From Chiayiivirga sp. (lineage in GTDB: Bacteria; Pseudomonadota; Gammaproteobacteria; Xanthomonadales; Xanthomonadaceae), in contig JALCLA010000001.1 in the NCBI GenBank assembly GCA_022647565.1, positions 806,001 through 870,000 on the forward strand: 64,000 nt of DNA, given 5' to 3'. The position numbers and the translations under genes were made by a program. The notes beneath the pieces are model-generated. The model searched no databases, was not told the origin of the DNA, and saw only the letters and a list, made by a program, of their open reading frames with translations. Position 1 is the first letter of the stretch, and each line of letters starts with the position of its first letter. Shown one piece after another: positions 1 to 11,100 of the stretch.

Positions 1-147
1 GCCATCGACCTGATCCGCACCGGGCTGCTGACCGGTAGCGTCGAACCCGTTGCAATCCTGGCCTGCGCCGCCATCACCGGCCTGATCGCGTTGCTGGCTG
101 CGGCAATGTACTGGCGCTTGCGAGCACAGCTGGAGGATTGGCTGTGA
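1..147 (+). CDS. ABC-2 type polysaccharide export permease, C-terminal end (partial)
   Basis: Only the last 48 codons are in the window, and the gene begins upstream. The tail reads as a hydrophobic segment (residues about 17-40 of the fragment, rich in Ala, Leu and Ile) followed by a short basic and acidic cytoplasmic end (RLRAQLEDWL), as at the end of Wzm-type permeases. Its TGA shares bases with the GTG start of the ATPase gene (GTGA), so the two are translationally coupled. The assignment as permease rests mostly on this pairing; the fragment itself only shows a membrane segment. Confidence 0.6.
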   Translation, partial: AIDLIRTGLLTGSVEPVAILACAAITGLIALLAAAMYWRLRAQLEDWL

Positions 148-1328
148 GCTTGCCACTGCTGCGCGCCCATGAACTCGGCAAGTCCTATCCGGCGCGCAGC
201 GATCCCGCGGCACGCGTCGCGGCGCTCTGGCGATTGCTGGGCGGATTCGACGTGGCGCGCATGCCGGTCTTGTCGGACGTGTCATTTATGGTCGAGCGCG
301 GCGAATCGCTCGGCATCGTGGGCGAAAACGGTGCCGGCAAGTCGACCCTGCTCAAGCTCTTGTGCGGCGTGCTCACGCCCTCGCGCGGCTCGGTGGTGCG
401 CCACGGTTCGATCGGCGCATTGCTGGAACTCGGCGCGGGCTTCGACCCCGAGCAGACCGGGCGCCAGAACATCCGCCTTTCCGCCAGCCTGATGGGTTGG
501 GATGCCGCCCGCATCGCGGCACAGGGCGAGGAGATCATCGCGTTTGCCGACCTTGGCCGCTACATCGACGAACCGGTGAAGCACTACTCCTCCGGCATGG
601 TGGTCCGCCTGGGGTTCGCCATCGTGGCCGCGGTCAAGCCCGACTTGCTGATCACCGACGAAGTGCTGGCGGTGGGGGACGAATCCTTCCAGAAGAAATG
701 CATTCGCTGGATGGAGGGCTATCTCGACGGCGGCGGCACCTTGTTGCTGGTTTCGCACTCGATGTACCACGTGCAGAAACTCTGTCGACACGCGATCTGG
801 CTCAAGGAGGGTCGGGTCCAGGCGCACGGCGACGTGTTCGATGTCACCCAGGACTACCTTGCCTACCACGAGCGCAAGTCGCTGCGCGAGGTCGGGCCGG
901 ATATCGACCCGGCCTATTCCGGCCAGGAATGCCGTGTGGTCCGGGTGCGCCTTAACAACTCCGAGGAGCTCGCGCCTCGCGTGCTGGAACAGGGTGATCC
1001 GATCGATTTGGAAGTCGACTTGTTCTCGCCCGATCCGCGCCGCCCGCAGCTAGGCATCGGCGTGCTGCGCGCGGATGGCACGCCGGTCTACGGAACCACG
1101 ACCGAGATCGCCCAGGCGACGGGCCTCGCGCTCGATGACCGGCATTGGCGCTATCGCATCCGGTTCGACGCGCCGCCGCTCCTGCCGGGCGGATACACCC
1201 TGAAATTGCATGCGCTCGATCCCGAAGGGATACGGCTGTTCGATACGGTGGACCGCGGCATCGTGGTGCGTGGCGGCTCACGCGAATTCGGTCTGGTCCG
1301 TCTGCCGCATCGTTGGGGCGAGGGCTGA
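144..1328 (+). CDS. wzt: Wzt-like ABC transporter ATP-binding protein for surface polysaccharide export
   Basis: Energises export of a lipid-linked O-antigen or related polysaccharide across the inner membrane together with the upstream permease. Walker A (GENGAGKST) lies near residue 62, a signature-like SSGM near 150 and Walker B (LLITDEV) near 175. After the nucleotide-binding domain (to about residue 240) comes a C-terminal region of about 150 residues resembling the Wzt carbohydrate-recognition domain, which in known systems reads the chain end. The GTG start at 144 is chosen because it overlaps the permease stop as GTGA; a TTG at 138 is possible. The nearby glycosyltransferases and methyltransferase support a chain-terminated O-antigen type system. 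Confidence 0.85.
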   Translation: MSLPLLRAHELGKSYPARSDPAARVAALWRLLGGFDVARMPVLSDVSFMVERGESLGIVGENGAGKSTLLKLLCGVLTPSRGSVVRHGSIGALLELGAGFDPEQTGRQNIRLSASLMGWDAARIAAQGEEIIAFADLGRYIDEPVKHYSSGMVVRLGFAIVAAVKPDLLITDEVLAVGDESFQKKCIRWMEGYLDGGGTLLLVSHSMYHVQKLCRHAIWLKEGRVQAHGDVFDVTQDYLAYHERKSLREVGPDIDPAYSGQECRVVRVRLNNSEELAPRVLEQGDPIDLEVDLFSPDPRRPQLGIGVLRADGTPVYGTTTEIAQATGLALDDRHWRYRIRFDAPPLLPGGYTLKLHALDPEGIRLFDTVDRGIVVRGGSREFGLVRLPHRWGEG

Positions 1329-1331
1329 GGA

Positions 1332-2183
1332 ATGGGCGTGCGCGTGATCGTGCCGGCCTACGGGGCCGCGGTCGAGCTCGAAGCTTGCCTGGAGAGCCTG
1401 GCAGGCACTCTGCCCGCAGGCGTGCGCGTTCTGCTTGCCGATGACGCCTCGCCTGGCGATGCCGTGGCCGAGCTGGCGCAGCGTTGGGCAGGCAGCGGGC
1501 GCATCGCGCTCGACCATGTGCGGCGCCCGCGCAATCTCGGTTTCGTCGGCAACGTCAACGAGGCCTTGCGCGAGATCGGCCGGCACGACGCCGTATTGCT
1601 GAACTCGGACACGATCGTCACGCGAGGCTGGCTGGAGTGCATGCTCGCGTGCGCCGCCAACGATGCGCGTATCGCGAGCATCACGCCTTGGTCGAACAAC
1701 GCCGAGATCTGTTCCTTCCCCGAGTTCTGTCGCAGCAATGCGTTGCCCACGCATCTGGACCGATTGTCCGAGGCGGCGATGTCGGCCGGCGTGCCGGAGT
1801 ATCCGGAGCTTCCGACTGGCGTCGGTTTCTGCCTCTTCCTGCGTCGCGCAGCACTCGACGCCATCGGCGATTTCGACCAGGCGACGTTCGGACGTGGTTA
1901 CGGCGAAGAAAACGATTGGTGCCTGCGTGCCACCGGCCATGGCTGGCGTCATGTGCTGTGCGACAACGCCTACGTGGCGCATCGCGGCGGGGCTTCGTTC
2001 GGGCCTGAAGGCCTGGCGCCCGGGGGTGAGAACCTCGCACGGCTCAACGCCCGCTACCCCGGCTACAATGCAGCGATCGCCGAATTCATCATGCGCGATC
2101 CGCTGCGGACCTTGCGCGAGCGGCTGGCACGGCGGCTGGAAGACCTCGAGGCCGCGAGTTCGCAACGCGACCTGTTCGATTGA
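1332..2183 (+). CDS. family 2 glycosyltransferase
   Basis: GT-A fold sugar transferase of 283 residues acting in the cytoplasm on a nucleotide-sugar donor. The N-terminus shows the GT2 pattern VIVPAYG, the donor and metal site appears as LLNSDT (residues about 94-99), and GYGEENDWCLR near residue 194 matches the acceptor and catalytic-base region of rhamnosyltransferase-like members. The gene starts 3 bases after the ATPase stop, so it sits in the same operon. The sugar and linkage cannot be read from sequence. No membrane segment is visible. Confidence 0.85.
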   Translation: MGVRVIVPAYGAAVELEACLESLAGTLPAGVRVLLADDASPGDAVAELAQRWAGSGRIALDHVRRPRNLGFVGNVNEALREIGRHDAVLLNSDTIVTRGWLECMLACAANDARIASITPWSNNAEICSFPEFCRSNALPTHLDRLSEAAMSAGVPEYPELPTGVGFCLFLRRAALDAIGDFDQATFGRGYGEENDWCLRATGHGWRHVLCDNAYVAHRGGASFGPEGLAPGGENLARLNARYPGYNAAIAEFIMRDPLRTLRERLARRLEDLEAASSQRDLFD

Positions 2184-2187
2184 GCCG

Positions 2188-3072
2188 ATGACCGACCCCG
2201 CCCTCGAATTCACCGGCGAACGCTTCACGCCCGAATGCGTGCGCGAGATCTGGTACGAGCACTGGCATCGCTATGCGTTTGCCCTGGCGCTGGCACCCGG
2301 ACGACGCGTGCTGGATGCAGCATGCGGGGAGGGCTATGGCAGTGCCTTGCTTGCCACCCGGGCCGCCAGCGTGCTGGGTGCCGACATCAGCGAACAAGCC
2401 ATCGCACATGCGCGCGAGCGCTATGGTGCGGCAGCCAACCTCGACTTCGCCGTCGCCGATTGCACCGCGCTCGAAGGCCTGCCTGCACGCAGCTTCGACC
2501 TCATCGTCAGCTTCGAGACGCTGGAGCATGTTGCCGCGCAGGAACGCATGCTGGACCGTTTCGCCGAACTGCTGGCGCCCGAAGGCGTGCTGCTGATCTC
2601 GACTCCGGACAAGCGCACCTATAGCGACCTCGCGGGGTTCCAGAACGAACACCACGTGCGCGAGCTGTATCGGCCCGAGTTCGAGGCCATGCTGGATGCG
2701 CGTTTCGCCGCCAAGCGCCTGTATGCGCAGAAGCTGTTGTTCCAGTCCGTGCTCTGGGAGCTGGGCGGGAGCCAATCGAGCCATGGCCTGGCCACCGTGC
2801 GCGCCGATGGAAGGGTCGAGACGGGGCTGGGCTACGAGCCGCTGTACTACGTCGCCGCCTGTGCGCAGGATGGCGAGGCATTGCAGGCCTTGGACAGCCT
2901 GTCGCTGTTCGGCGATGCCGCCGAGAGCGTTTATCACCACTACAACGACGAGATCCGTCGTCACATCGCGGCCGGCCTGCGCCTGGCGGAACTGGAACGC
3001 GAGCTTGAGCTCGAGCGCGCGCGCTGCCGCGAACTGCAGGCGCGCCTCGATCCTTCCCCGAATTCACCCTGA
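2188..3072 (+). CDS. class I SAM-dependent methyltransferase
   Basis: A 294-residue Rossmann-fold methyltransferase. Motif I is VLDAACGEGYGS (residues about 43-54), followed by an acidic strand end (GADIS) and the post-motif SFETLEHVAA, all typical of class I enzymes using S-adenosylmethionine. The C-terminal 30 residues are a charged Glu/Arg-rich helix that could form a coiled coil. ATG at 2188 lies 4 bases after the preceding stop. Between a Wzt-like ATPase and glycosyltransferases, a role in methylating a sugar or the glycan end is plausible but is inference. Confidence 0.8.
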   Translation: MTDPALEFTGERFTPECVREIWYEHWHRYAFALALAPGRRVLDAACGEGYGSALLATRAASVLGADISEQAIAHARERYGAAANLDFAVADCTALEGLPARSFDLIVSFETLEHVAAQERMLDRFAELLAPEGVLLISTPDKRTYSDLAGFQNEHHVRELYRPEFEAMLDARFAAKRLYAQKLLFQSVLWELGGSQSSHGLATVRADGRVETGLGYEPLYYVAACAQDGEALQALDSLSLFGDAAESVYHHYNDEIRRHIAAGLRLAELERELELERARCRELQARLDPSPNSP

Positions 3073-3080
3073 CAAGATCC

Positions 3081-4940
3081 ATGGACATCAACATCAACTA
3101 CGGCGCCATTCCTCTCGGGCGCAAGCCGGCCAACCCGGCCGATGAACCGCACTACGCCTGCGTCGATGGTCGTGTCAGCGCGCTCGCCAACGACGAGTTG
3201 ATGTTCTTCGAGCTGAGCGCGGAGCGTATCCATGTCATGACCGGTCAGGTGCTCTCGGCCATGGATGCCTGCCGACCCTTTCGTACCTTGCCCGAGCACG
3301 TGCAGGCGATCCAGCAAGTCTTGCCCGCATTGAAGGGGCAGGGCGAGGCAGTCAAGCGCGTGCTTGACGGCCTGGTGACGCGCGGCCTGCTGATCTCCGA
3401 TGCGGACTACTTGCAGCGTGTCACCGCACACGTCGCCACGACCGCGGAAGAGCCCGGGTTCGCCGGCGTGTTCATCCGTGCCTGCGACCGGCCGGCGCAG
3501 GTCAAGCGCCTGTTGGCCAGCCTGCTGGAGCACGAGCAGCGCTTCGGTGCGAGGCGTCGCTACGTGTTGATCGACGATTCGCGCGATGCCGTTCACGCCA
3601 GGGAGCATCAACGCCTGCTGACCGAATTCGGCGAGAACGCCGCCGTGCCGACGATCTATGTCGGAGACGAGGCCTGGAACCAGGTGGCGCAGGATCTGCA
3701 GCAGCGTAGCGGCAGGAAGGACGCAGTCGCGTGGCTGCTGCAGCGTCAGCCCAAGGCTCGCACGCATGGCGGCGGGCTGGCCTGGAACCTCATCGCGGCG
3801 CTGGCGGCCGGGCAGCGATACGCGCTGCTGGACGACGACTTCGTGCTGCCCCTGCGGCTTGCGCCGGAGTTCGATGCGCGGGTCGAACTCGCCGCACAAG
3901 GCCCGATGCCAGCGCGCTTCTATTCCAGCCTGGACGAGGCCTTGGCGGCCGGTCGCGACTGCGACGGAGACCTGATCCAGGCGCACCTCCAGGCCTGTGG
4001 CGCCAGTGTCGGCAAGACCCTGGCCAGTCACCCCTTGTTCCGCCTCACGCGGACCGACTTGCGCGGGCTATCGCCCAGTCTCCTGCCACATCTGGCGCAG
4101 GCGAATCGCATCATTGCGACGGTCAATGGCCATCGTGGTCACTCCGGCTCGGCCGGCAGCGCCTGGCTGTTCAATCTCGATCCGGCATCGCGCGCCAGCC
4201 TGTGGCGCGACCGCGAGCAATATCTCGGGCACATCGACTCGCCCAAGCTCTGGTATGGGCCGATGCGTTCGCGTTTGCAGGCGCAGGGCAACTTCACGCC
4301 GTTCACGATCGATGCGTCCGACCTCGTGCCCTACACCGGGCCGGCGGGACGCAGCGAAGACCTGCTGTTCGCCGGCTTCACCCGCATGCTCGCTCCGGGG
4401 AGTCTCACCGCGCACCTGCCGACGGCGGTGGGGCATCGGCAGGAAGCCGAGCGCAGTCGCGTCGCCTCGCTCAAGGGCGCGTTCACGCCCAACCTCAACA
4501 TCTATCTCGCTGACCTCGCGATGAGCGCTGCGCAGGAGCTGCAGGCCGAGGGTCGCAGCCTGCGCATGCGCGGATTCGCCGCGCGCTTGCGCGACCTGGC
4601 CGGAGCCAGCGATGCGTCGGTGCTGGGTGGTCTGCGCGAGCATCTCGCCTATGTGCGATCCGAACTGATCCAGCAGATGCAGGCCAAGCTGCACGAGGCC
4701 GCGGATGCACCGCTGTATTGGCAGGCAGATCTGCGGCAGCTGGTGGAGGCGCACGGCAAGGCACTGGTGAGCAATGACGTGCCGCGCCTTGCGGATTGGG
4801 ACGCGGGCATGGACGGTCCGGCCTGTGCGCGACAGTTCCGCGCGAGCCTGGATCAGCATGCGCAGGCGCTGGACGCCTGGCCGGACATCTGGGCGGCGGC
4901 GCTCGACGGACGAGGTCGCCTGGTGAAGGGACTGGACTGA
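3081..4940 (+). CDS. uncharacterised 619-residue protein of a glycan cluster, GT-A-like core
   Basis: Function not recognised. Residues about 20-115 resemble a small winged-helix or PqqD-like module (a run ending in LDGLVTRGLLI). The middle portion has a nucleotide-sugar-transferase look: GVFIRACDRPAQVKRLLASL near 130 resembles the first strand and helix of GT-A enzymes, and YALLDDDFVLPL near 250 contains a DDD triplet at a position expected for metal binding. The last 150 residues are helical. Spacing is 8 bases after the methyltransferase and 10 before the next glycosyltransferase, so it is part of the operon. It may be a large glycosyltransferase or a glycan-modifying enzyme. Confidence 0.6.
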   Translation: MDININYGAIPLGRKPANPADEPHYACVDGRVSALANDELMFFELSAERIHVMTGQVLSAMDACRPFRTLPEHVQAIQQVLPALKGQGEAVKRVLDGLVTRGLLISDADYLQRVTAHVATTAEEPGFAGVFIRACDRPAQVKRLLASLLEHEQRFGARRRYVLIDDSRDAVHAREHQRLLTEFGENAAVPTIYVGDEAWNQVAQDLQQRSGRKDAVAWLLQRQPKARTHGGGLAWNLIAALAAGQRYALLDDDFVLPLRLAPEFDARVELAAQGPMPARFYSSLDEALAAGRDCDGDLIQAHLQACGASVGKTLASHPLFRLTRTDLRGLSPSLLPHLAQANRIIATVNGHRGHSGSAGSAWLFNLDPASRASLWRDREQYLGHIDSPKLWYGPMRSRLQAQGNFTPFTIDASDLVPYTGPAGRSEDLLFAGFTRMLAPGSLTAHLPTAVGHRQEAERSRVASLKGAFTPNLNIYLADLAMSAAQELQAEGRSLRMRGFAARLRDLAGASDASVLGGLREHLAYVRSELIQQMQAKLHEAADAPLYWQADLRQLVEAHGKALVSNDVPRLADWDAGMDGPACARQFRASLDQHAQALDAWPDIWAAALDGRGRLVKGLD

Positions 4941-4950
4941 GGACGGCCGC

Positions 4951-5805
4951 ATGTCGCCGGGCCTGCGGCTCTCGGTCATCGTGGTCAGCCACGACAGTGG
5001 TACGTGGCTGCAGCGCTGCGTTGCGGCGCTGCTGGAGCAGGGCGAGGCGGATGAAGTCGTAGTGGTGGACAACGCTTCGCGCGACGGCTCGCTCGAAACC
5101 TTGCCCACGGATCCACGGCTGCTTGTGCTGCGCAACGCGGACAACCGCGGATTCGCGGTTGCCTGCAACCAGGGCGCGGCGCGATCGCGTGGTGCGCAGC
5201 TGCTTTTCCTCAATCCCGATTGCGAGCCCGTGCCGGGTGCGCTCGGACGGCTGCTGGAGATAGCGGCCGCTACGTCCGGGCTCGGGTTGCTCGGGGCACA
5301 GTTGCTCAACGAGGATGGATCGGTGCAAGCGGCATCGCGTCGCCGCACGCCGACGCCGTGGCTCGCCTTGTCCGCGCTCACGCGTTCGCGCAATGCGCTG
5401 GAAGTGCCGCCGCCGCAGGCAGGCAAGTCGTCCGGGGTCGAGGACGTCGAAGCGATCTCGGGGGCCTTGATGCTGGTGCCACGCATGCTGTTCGAACGCC
5501 TGGGAGGCTTCGACGAGGCCTATGTGCTGCATTGCGAAGACCTCGACCTGTGCCGGCGCGTGCTCGCCTCCGGCCATCGTGTCGCGCTCGCGCCTTCCGT
5601 TCGGATCGTGCACCACAAGGGCACGTCCAGCCGGCGTCGCCCGGTGTGGGTCGAGTGGCAGAAGCACCGCGGCATGCTGCGCTACTTCCGCAAGTTCGAC
5701 GCGATTGCGTCGCCGTGGTGGTTGCGGCTTGCGGTGCCGGTCGGCGTGTGGCTGCGCTTTCCGTTTGCCGCACTGCGCGCCTGGGGTCGCGCAGTGCGGC
5801 CATAG
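4951..5805 (+). CDS. family 2 glycosyltransferase, rhamnosyltransferase-like
   Basis: A 284-residue GT2 enzyme. It starts LRLSVIVVSHDSG, has EVVVVDNASRDGS (residues about 30-42) for nucleotide binding, LLFLNPDCE near 87 as the DxD-equivalent site, and HCEDLDLCRR near 195, the ED-x-D-x-R region common in WbbL-type rhamnosyltransferases. The final 45 residues contain a basic and aromatic segment that could lie on the membrane. It is the last gene of the glycan operon, ending just before the convergent pyrF. Confidence 0.85.
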   Translation: MSPGLRLSVIVVSHDSGTWLQRCVAALLEQGEADEVVVVDNASRDGSLETLPTDPRLLVLRNADNRGFAVACNQGAARSRGAQLLFLNPDCEPVPGALGRLLEIAAATSGLGLLGAQLLNEDGSVQAASRRRTPTPWLALSALTRSRNALEVPPPQAGKSSGVEDVEAISGALMLVPRMLFERLGGFDEAYVLHCEDLDLCRRVLASGHRVALAPSVRIVHHKGTSSRRRPVWVEWQKHRGMLRYFRKFDAIASPWWLRLAVPVGVWLRFPFAALRAWGRAVRP

Positions 5806-5811
5806 TGCGGG

Positions 5812-6639
5812 TCAGCGATAGCGATTGATCTCGTCGCGCTGCACCCGGGCCGCACGACGTGCGGCGGCGGCAAAATCCGTGTCGTGGCCGGCGTAGAGGA
5901 TGGCGCGTGACGAGCTGATCACGAGGCCGGTGCCGTCGCGCGTGGCACCGTGGCGCAGCACTGCTTCCACATCGCCGCCCTGTGCGCCGACGCCGGGCAC
6001 GAGGAACGGAAGATCGCCGGTGAGGGCGCGGACTTCGGCCAGTTCCTTCGGCCAGGTGGCACCGACCACCAGCAGGCAGTTGCCGTTCGCATTCCACTCG
6101 TTCGCGACGCGCTGCGCGACGTGCTGGTACAGCGGGCGCGTCGCGCCGTCCGCGCCTGCCAGGGGCAAGTCCTGGAACTCGCCCGAACCCGGGTTCGAGG
6201 TGCGGCACAACACCACCACGCCCTTGTCGGCGCGATCGAGGAAGGGCTGGGCCGAATCGCGTCCCAGGTACGGATTCACCGTGACCGCGTCGGAGCCGTA
6301 GCGGTCGAAGGCTTCGCTCGCGTAGTTCCGGGCGGTGCTGCCGATGTCGCCGCGCTTGGAATCCAGGATCACCGGCACGCCCGGATGCGCGGCGTGGATG
6401 TACGCGACCAGTCGCCGCAAGGCCTCTTCCTCGCCCAGCGCCGCGAAGTGCGCAATCTGCGGCTTGAAGGCGCAGACGAGGTCCGCGGTGGCATCGACGA
6501 TGGCACGGCAGAACGTGAACACCGCGTCCGGGTCGGAACGCAGGTGTGCGGGAAACTTCGCCAGCTCCGGGTCGAGGCCAACGCAGAGCAGCGAGTTGGC
6601 CTCGGTCCAGCGTTGGCGCAGCAGCTCGGAAAAACTCAT
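5812..6639 (-). CDS. pyrF: orotidine 5'-phosphate decarboxylase
   Basis: Catalyses the last step of UMP synthesis, decarboxylating OMP. The 275-residue length and motif [12 protein letters not shown] (residues about 92-103, with the catalytic Lys-Asp pair) place it in the longer type 2 PyrF subfamily rather than the about 230-residue E. coli type. FKPQIAHF and GVGAQGGD are further conserved parts of the barrel. It is convergent with the glycan operon, with 6 bases between stops, and does not belong to it functionally. Confidence 0.95.
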   Translation of the reverse strand: MSFSELLRQRWTEANSLLCVGLDPELAKFPAHLRSDPDAVFTFCRAIVDATADLVCAFKPQIAHFAALGEEEALRRLVAYIHAAHPGVPVILDSKRGDIGSTARNYASEAFDRYGSDAVTVNPYLGRDSAQPFLDRADKGVVVLCRTSNPGSGEFQDLPLAGADGATRPLYQHVAQRVANEWNANGNCLLVVGATWPKELAEVRALTGDLPFLVPGVGAQGGDVEAVLRHGATRDGTGLVISSSRAILYAGHDTDFAAAARRAARVQRDEINRYR

Positions 6640-6697
6640 GCGCCCGATCCTTCGACACGCACATCCATGTGCTGCTCAGGATGAGCGCATCCTGCGC

Positions 6698-8359
<1,662 letters not shown>

Positions 8360-8587
8360 GGAGGCTCCGCAGGAAGTCGGCCGCGCTCCGCAGGGCGGGC
8401 GACGGTCGTGGGTATCGGAAAGGCGGCCCTGGTCGGGCTTGCCGACCGGGAGGCCGCGAATTATCGCCGATGCCGACCCATGCCGCCACGTTGCGGGCCG
8501 CGGATCGCCATAAGTGCGACCCGCCCGGTTCATTCGTGCAGGGTGAACTGGCCCGGACGCAATCCGCGTCGATGGCCGGACCGGCGC

Positions 8588-9943
8588 ATGAAACCTGGAT
8601 GGAAACTCGTGATGATCGGCGTGCTGCTGCTGGTGCTGGGCGTGCCGGTGATGATGCTGCAAGGCCTGAACTGGGAGCGCCAGCAGCGCGGGCGCGAGGT
8701 GGCGGCGGACATCGCCAATTCCAGCAGCCGTGCCCAGACCATGATCGGGCCGCTGCTGCGGATCGAGGTCGAACGCAGCCTGCGCAAGCGTCGCATGGTG
8801 GGCGAGGGTGCGCTGGTGCGCAGCGAGGAGGAGATCGTGCGCGAGCGCGAGTCGCGCCTGCTCACCCCGACGCAGCTGGAAATCGACGGTTCCATGGGCA
8901 CGCAGACGCGGCGACGCGGCTTGTTCGAGGCGCGTGTCTACGACGTCGACATGCAGATCGGCGCGCGATTCGCGATGCCCGCCTTGCCTGCCGCGAGCGA
9001 CGACGTGATCGAGCAGCGCATCGTCGGCGCGGCGCTGGTGCTGGGCCTGGGCGATGCGCGCGGCGTGCGCGCGGTGCAAGCCCGGCTCGGCGGCGTCGCA
9101 CTCACGCCGGAACCCGGCAGCGGTCTGGCCTGGAACGCCGCCGGGCTGCATCTGCCGCTCACCGCGGCGATGTGGCAGTCGCCGCTCGACCTGAAGCTCG
9201 ACCTCGACCTGATCGGCACCGAATCCTTGCAGTGGTTGCCGGTGGGTGATGACACCCGGGTGAGCCTGCGCGGCGACTGGCCGCATCCCAGCTTCGAGGG
9301 CCAGTTCCTGCCGGTGCAGCGGCAAGTGGAGGGCGAGGCCGCCGCCAACGCTGTGCAGGGATTCAACGCCGAGTGGCGTGTCTCGCGCCTCGCCGCGCAG
9401 GCGCCGCAGGCGGTGCGGGATTGCGGCGTGGCAGCGGCTTCCTGTGCCGCGACCAGTGACACGGGCTTCGGCTTGCGTCTGCTCGATCCGGTGGATCGCT
9501 ATCTCAAGACCGAGCGCGCGATCAAGTACGCGTGGCTGTTCATCGTGCTGGTGTTCGGCGCGCTGTTCTTCCTCGAACTGTTGCGTCCGGTGCGGGTACA
9601 CGCTTTGCAGTACGGCCTCACCGGCCTCGCACTCGCGATGTTCTTCCTGCTGCTGCTGTCGCTTGGCGAGCACGTCGGATTCGACTTGGCCTACGTGGTT
9701 GCCGCAGCGGCCTGCGTTGGCCTGGTGGCGACCTACATGGCCGCGCCGCTCGGCAGCACGGGTCGAGCGGCCGGGTTCGGCGCGCTGCTGGCCGCGCTGT
9801 ACGCCCTGCTCTACGGGCTGTTGCAGTCGGAAGACTACGCGCTGCTGATGGGCGCGCTCGCCCTGTTCGCGCTGCTCGCGACCGCGATGCTGCTGACGCG
9901 CCGCCTCGACTGGTACCGACTCGGTGAAACGCGAAGCAGCTGA
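8588..9943 (+). CDS. creD: CreD-like inner membrane protein
   Basis: A 451-residue member of the CreD family (cell envelope integrity, in some species under CreBC control and linked to beta-lactam response). It opens MKPGWKLVMIGVLLLVLGVPVMML, a first membrane segment. A large periplasmic domain follows (residues about 30-310), and the C-terminal 140 residues form a series of hydrophobic segments starting at YAWLFIVLVFGALFFLELL. That layout, one N-terminal helix, a soluble domain and about five terminal helices, is the family pattern. No creBC genes are seen nearby. ATG 8588 is chosen because the frame upstream is only the antisense of ettA. Confidence 0.8.
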   Translation: MKPGWKLVMIGVLLLVLGVPVMMLQGLNWERQQRGREVAADIANSSSRAQTMIGPLLRIEVERSLRKRRMVGEGALVRSEEEIVRERESRLLTPTQLEIDGSMGTQTRRRGLFEARVYDVDMQIGARFAMPALPAASDDVIEQRIVGAALVLGLGDARGVRAVQARLGGVALTPEPGSGLAWNAAGLHLPLTAAMWQSPLDLKLDLDLIGTESLQWLPVGDDTRVSLRGDWPHPSFEGQFLPVQRQVEGEAAANAVQGFNAEWRVSRLAAQAPQAVRDCGVAAASCAATSDTGFGLRLLDPVDRYLKTERAIKYAWLFIVLVFGALFFLELLRPVRVHALQYGLTGLALAMFFLLLLSLGEHVGFDLAYVVAAAACVGLVATYMAAPLGSTGRAAGFGALLAALYALLYGLLQSEDYALLMGALALFALLATAMLLTRRLDWYRLGETRSS

Positions 9944-9982
9944 GGCGATGCGGTCGCCACGCCCGCGCGTGGCGTGCCGCGC

Positions 9983-11029
9983 TCAGGTCTGGGCCAGCAG
10001 CGCCTGCATCCCCAGGCTGCTGGCTGCCACCGCCAGCCACACGCCCAACCCCAGAAGGATCGGGCGGATACCGGTGGCGGCCATGCGCTTGAGATCGGCG
10101 GACAGTCCCACGGCCGACAGCGCCATCACCATCAGGAAGCCGGCGATGGCCTGCAGCGATGGCAGCAACGCGGTCGGGATCAGGCCGCCGCTGCGCAGCG
10201 CCGAGGCCGCGAGGAACCAGAGCACGAACCACGGCATCACGCGCGACAGCGCCGGGCGATCGCCGCCGTCGCGGCGCGATTGCCACGCCGTCAGCACGGC
10301 CAGTACCACGCAGACCGGGACAATCAGGGTGGCGCGCGTGAGTTTCACCACGGTGGCCACGTCGCCGGCCTCGCGGCTGTAGGCGTAACCGGCAGCAACC
10401 ACGGATGAAGTGTCGTTGATCGCGGTGCCGGCCCAGGTGCCGAAGCCGACGTCGCTCAACTGCAGGGCGTGGCCGAGCAGCGGGAACAGCAGCACCGCGA
10501 CCAGGTTGAACAGGAAGATGGTGCTCAGTGCGTAGGCGGTTTCGTGCTCGTCCGCACGCAGGATCGGTGAAGTGGCGGCAATGGCCGAGGCCCCGCAGAT
10601 CGCCGTGCCCACGCCGACCAGGGTGCCGAGCCGGGCCGGAATGCGCAGCACGCGCCCCAGCCACCATGCTGTGGCGAAGGCGACTCCCAGCGTTGCGAGC
10701 GTGACCGGCAGCGAGGCCAGCCCGGTGCGTGCGATGACCGCGAGGTCCAGCCCGAAGCCGAGCAGCACGATGCTCACCTGCAGCCCGCTGCGCGAGGCGA
10801 AGGCGATGCCAGGCCGGTAGCGTGGCGATGGCGTCCAGTGCATGCGCACCAGCACGCCGAGCAGGATTCCGCAGACCGCGCCGCCGAGCAGGGGCAGGGC
10901 CTCCCCGACCGTACGCGCGATGATCGCCAGAGCCAGCACCAGGGCCAGGCCGGGCCAGCGCGAAGGCGTGCCGGGGAGCGCCAGCGGGTGCGGTGCCGCG
11001 CCTGCCGAAGGTGCCGAGACCGTGTACAT
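9983..11029 (-). CDS. yeiH: YeiH/UPF0324 family putative sulfate exporter
   Basis: A polytopic inner membrane protein of 348 residues with about ten hydrophobic segments, including LQVSIVLLGFGLDL and the conserved GTAICGASAIAA and GTWAGTAINDTSSVVAAGYAYS stretches that mark the YeiH family. Members are annotated as sulfate or related anion exporters, with little direct biochemistry. The divergent LysR gene and a palindromic operator-like site lie in the 71-base space between the two starts, the usual arrangement of YeiH with its regulator YeiE. Confidence 0.85.
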   Translation of the reverse strand: MYTVSAPSAGAAPHPLALPGTPSRWPGLALVLALAIIARTVGEALPLLGGAVCGILLGVLVRMHWTPSPRYRPGIAFASRSGLQVSIVLLGFGLDLAVIARTGLASLPVTLATLGVAFATAWWLGRVLRIPARLGTLVGVGTAICGASAIAATSPILRADEHETAYALSTIFLFNLVAVLLFPLLGHALQLSDVGFGTWAGTAINDTSSVVAAGYAYSREAGDVATVVKLTRATLIVPVCVVLAVLTAWQSRRDGGDRPALSRVMPWFVLWFLAASALRSGGLIPTALLPSLQAIAGFLMVMALSAVGLSADLKRMAATGIRPILLGLGVWLAVAASSLGMQALLAQT

Positions 11030-11055
11030 GCGACGCAGTCTGCGGCGCGCGCCGA

Positions 11056-11080
11056 ATAAATAAAACTTCCGATTATTTAT
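11056..11080. promoter_or_regulatory. palindromic operator between yeiH and the LysR gene
   Basis: ATAAATAA at 11056-11063 and its exact complement TTATTTAT at 11073-11080 flank a 9-base spacer. It stands out as A/T-rich in a very G+C-rich neighbourhood and lies in the middle of the divergent intergenic space. LysR-type regulators commonly bind such interrupted dyads to repress their own gene and activate the neighbour. Binding is inferred. Confidence 0.55.
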
Positions 11081-11100
11081 AGATGAGATAAAGTAATTTG

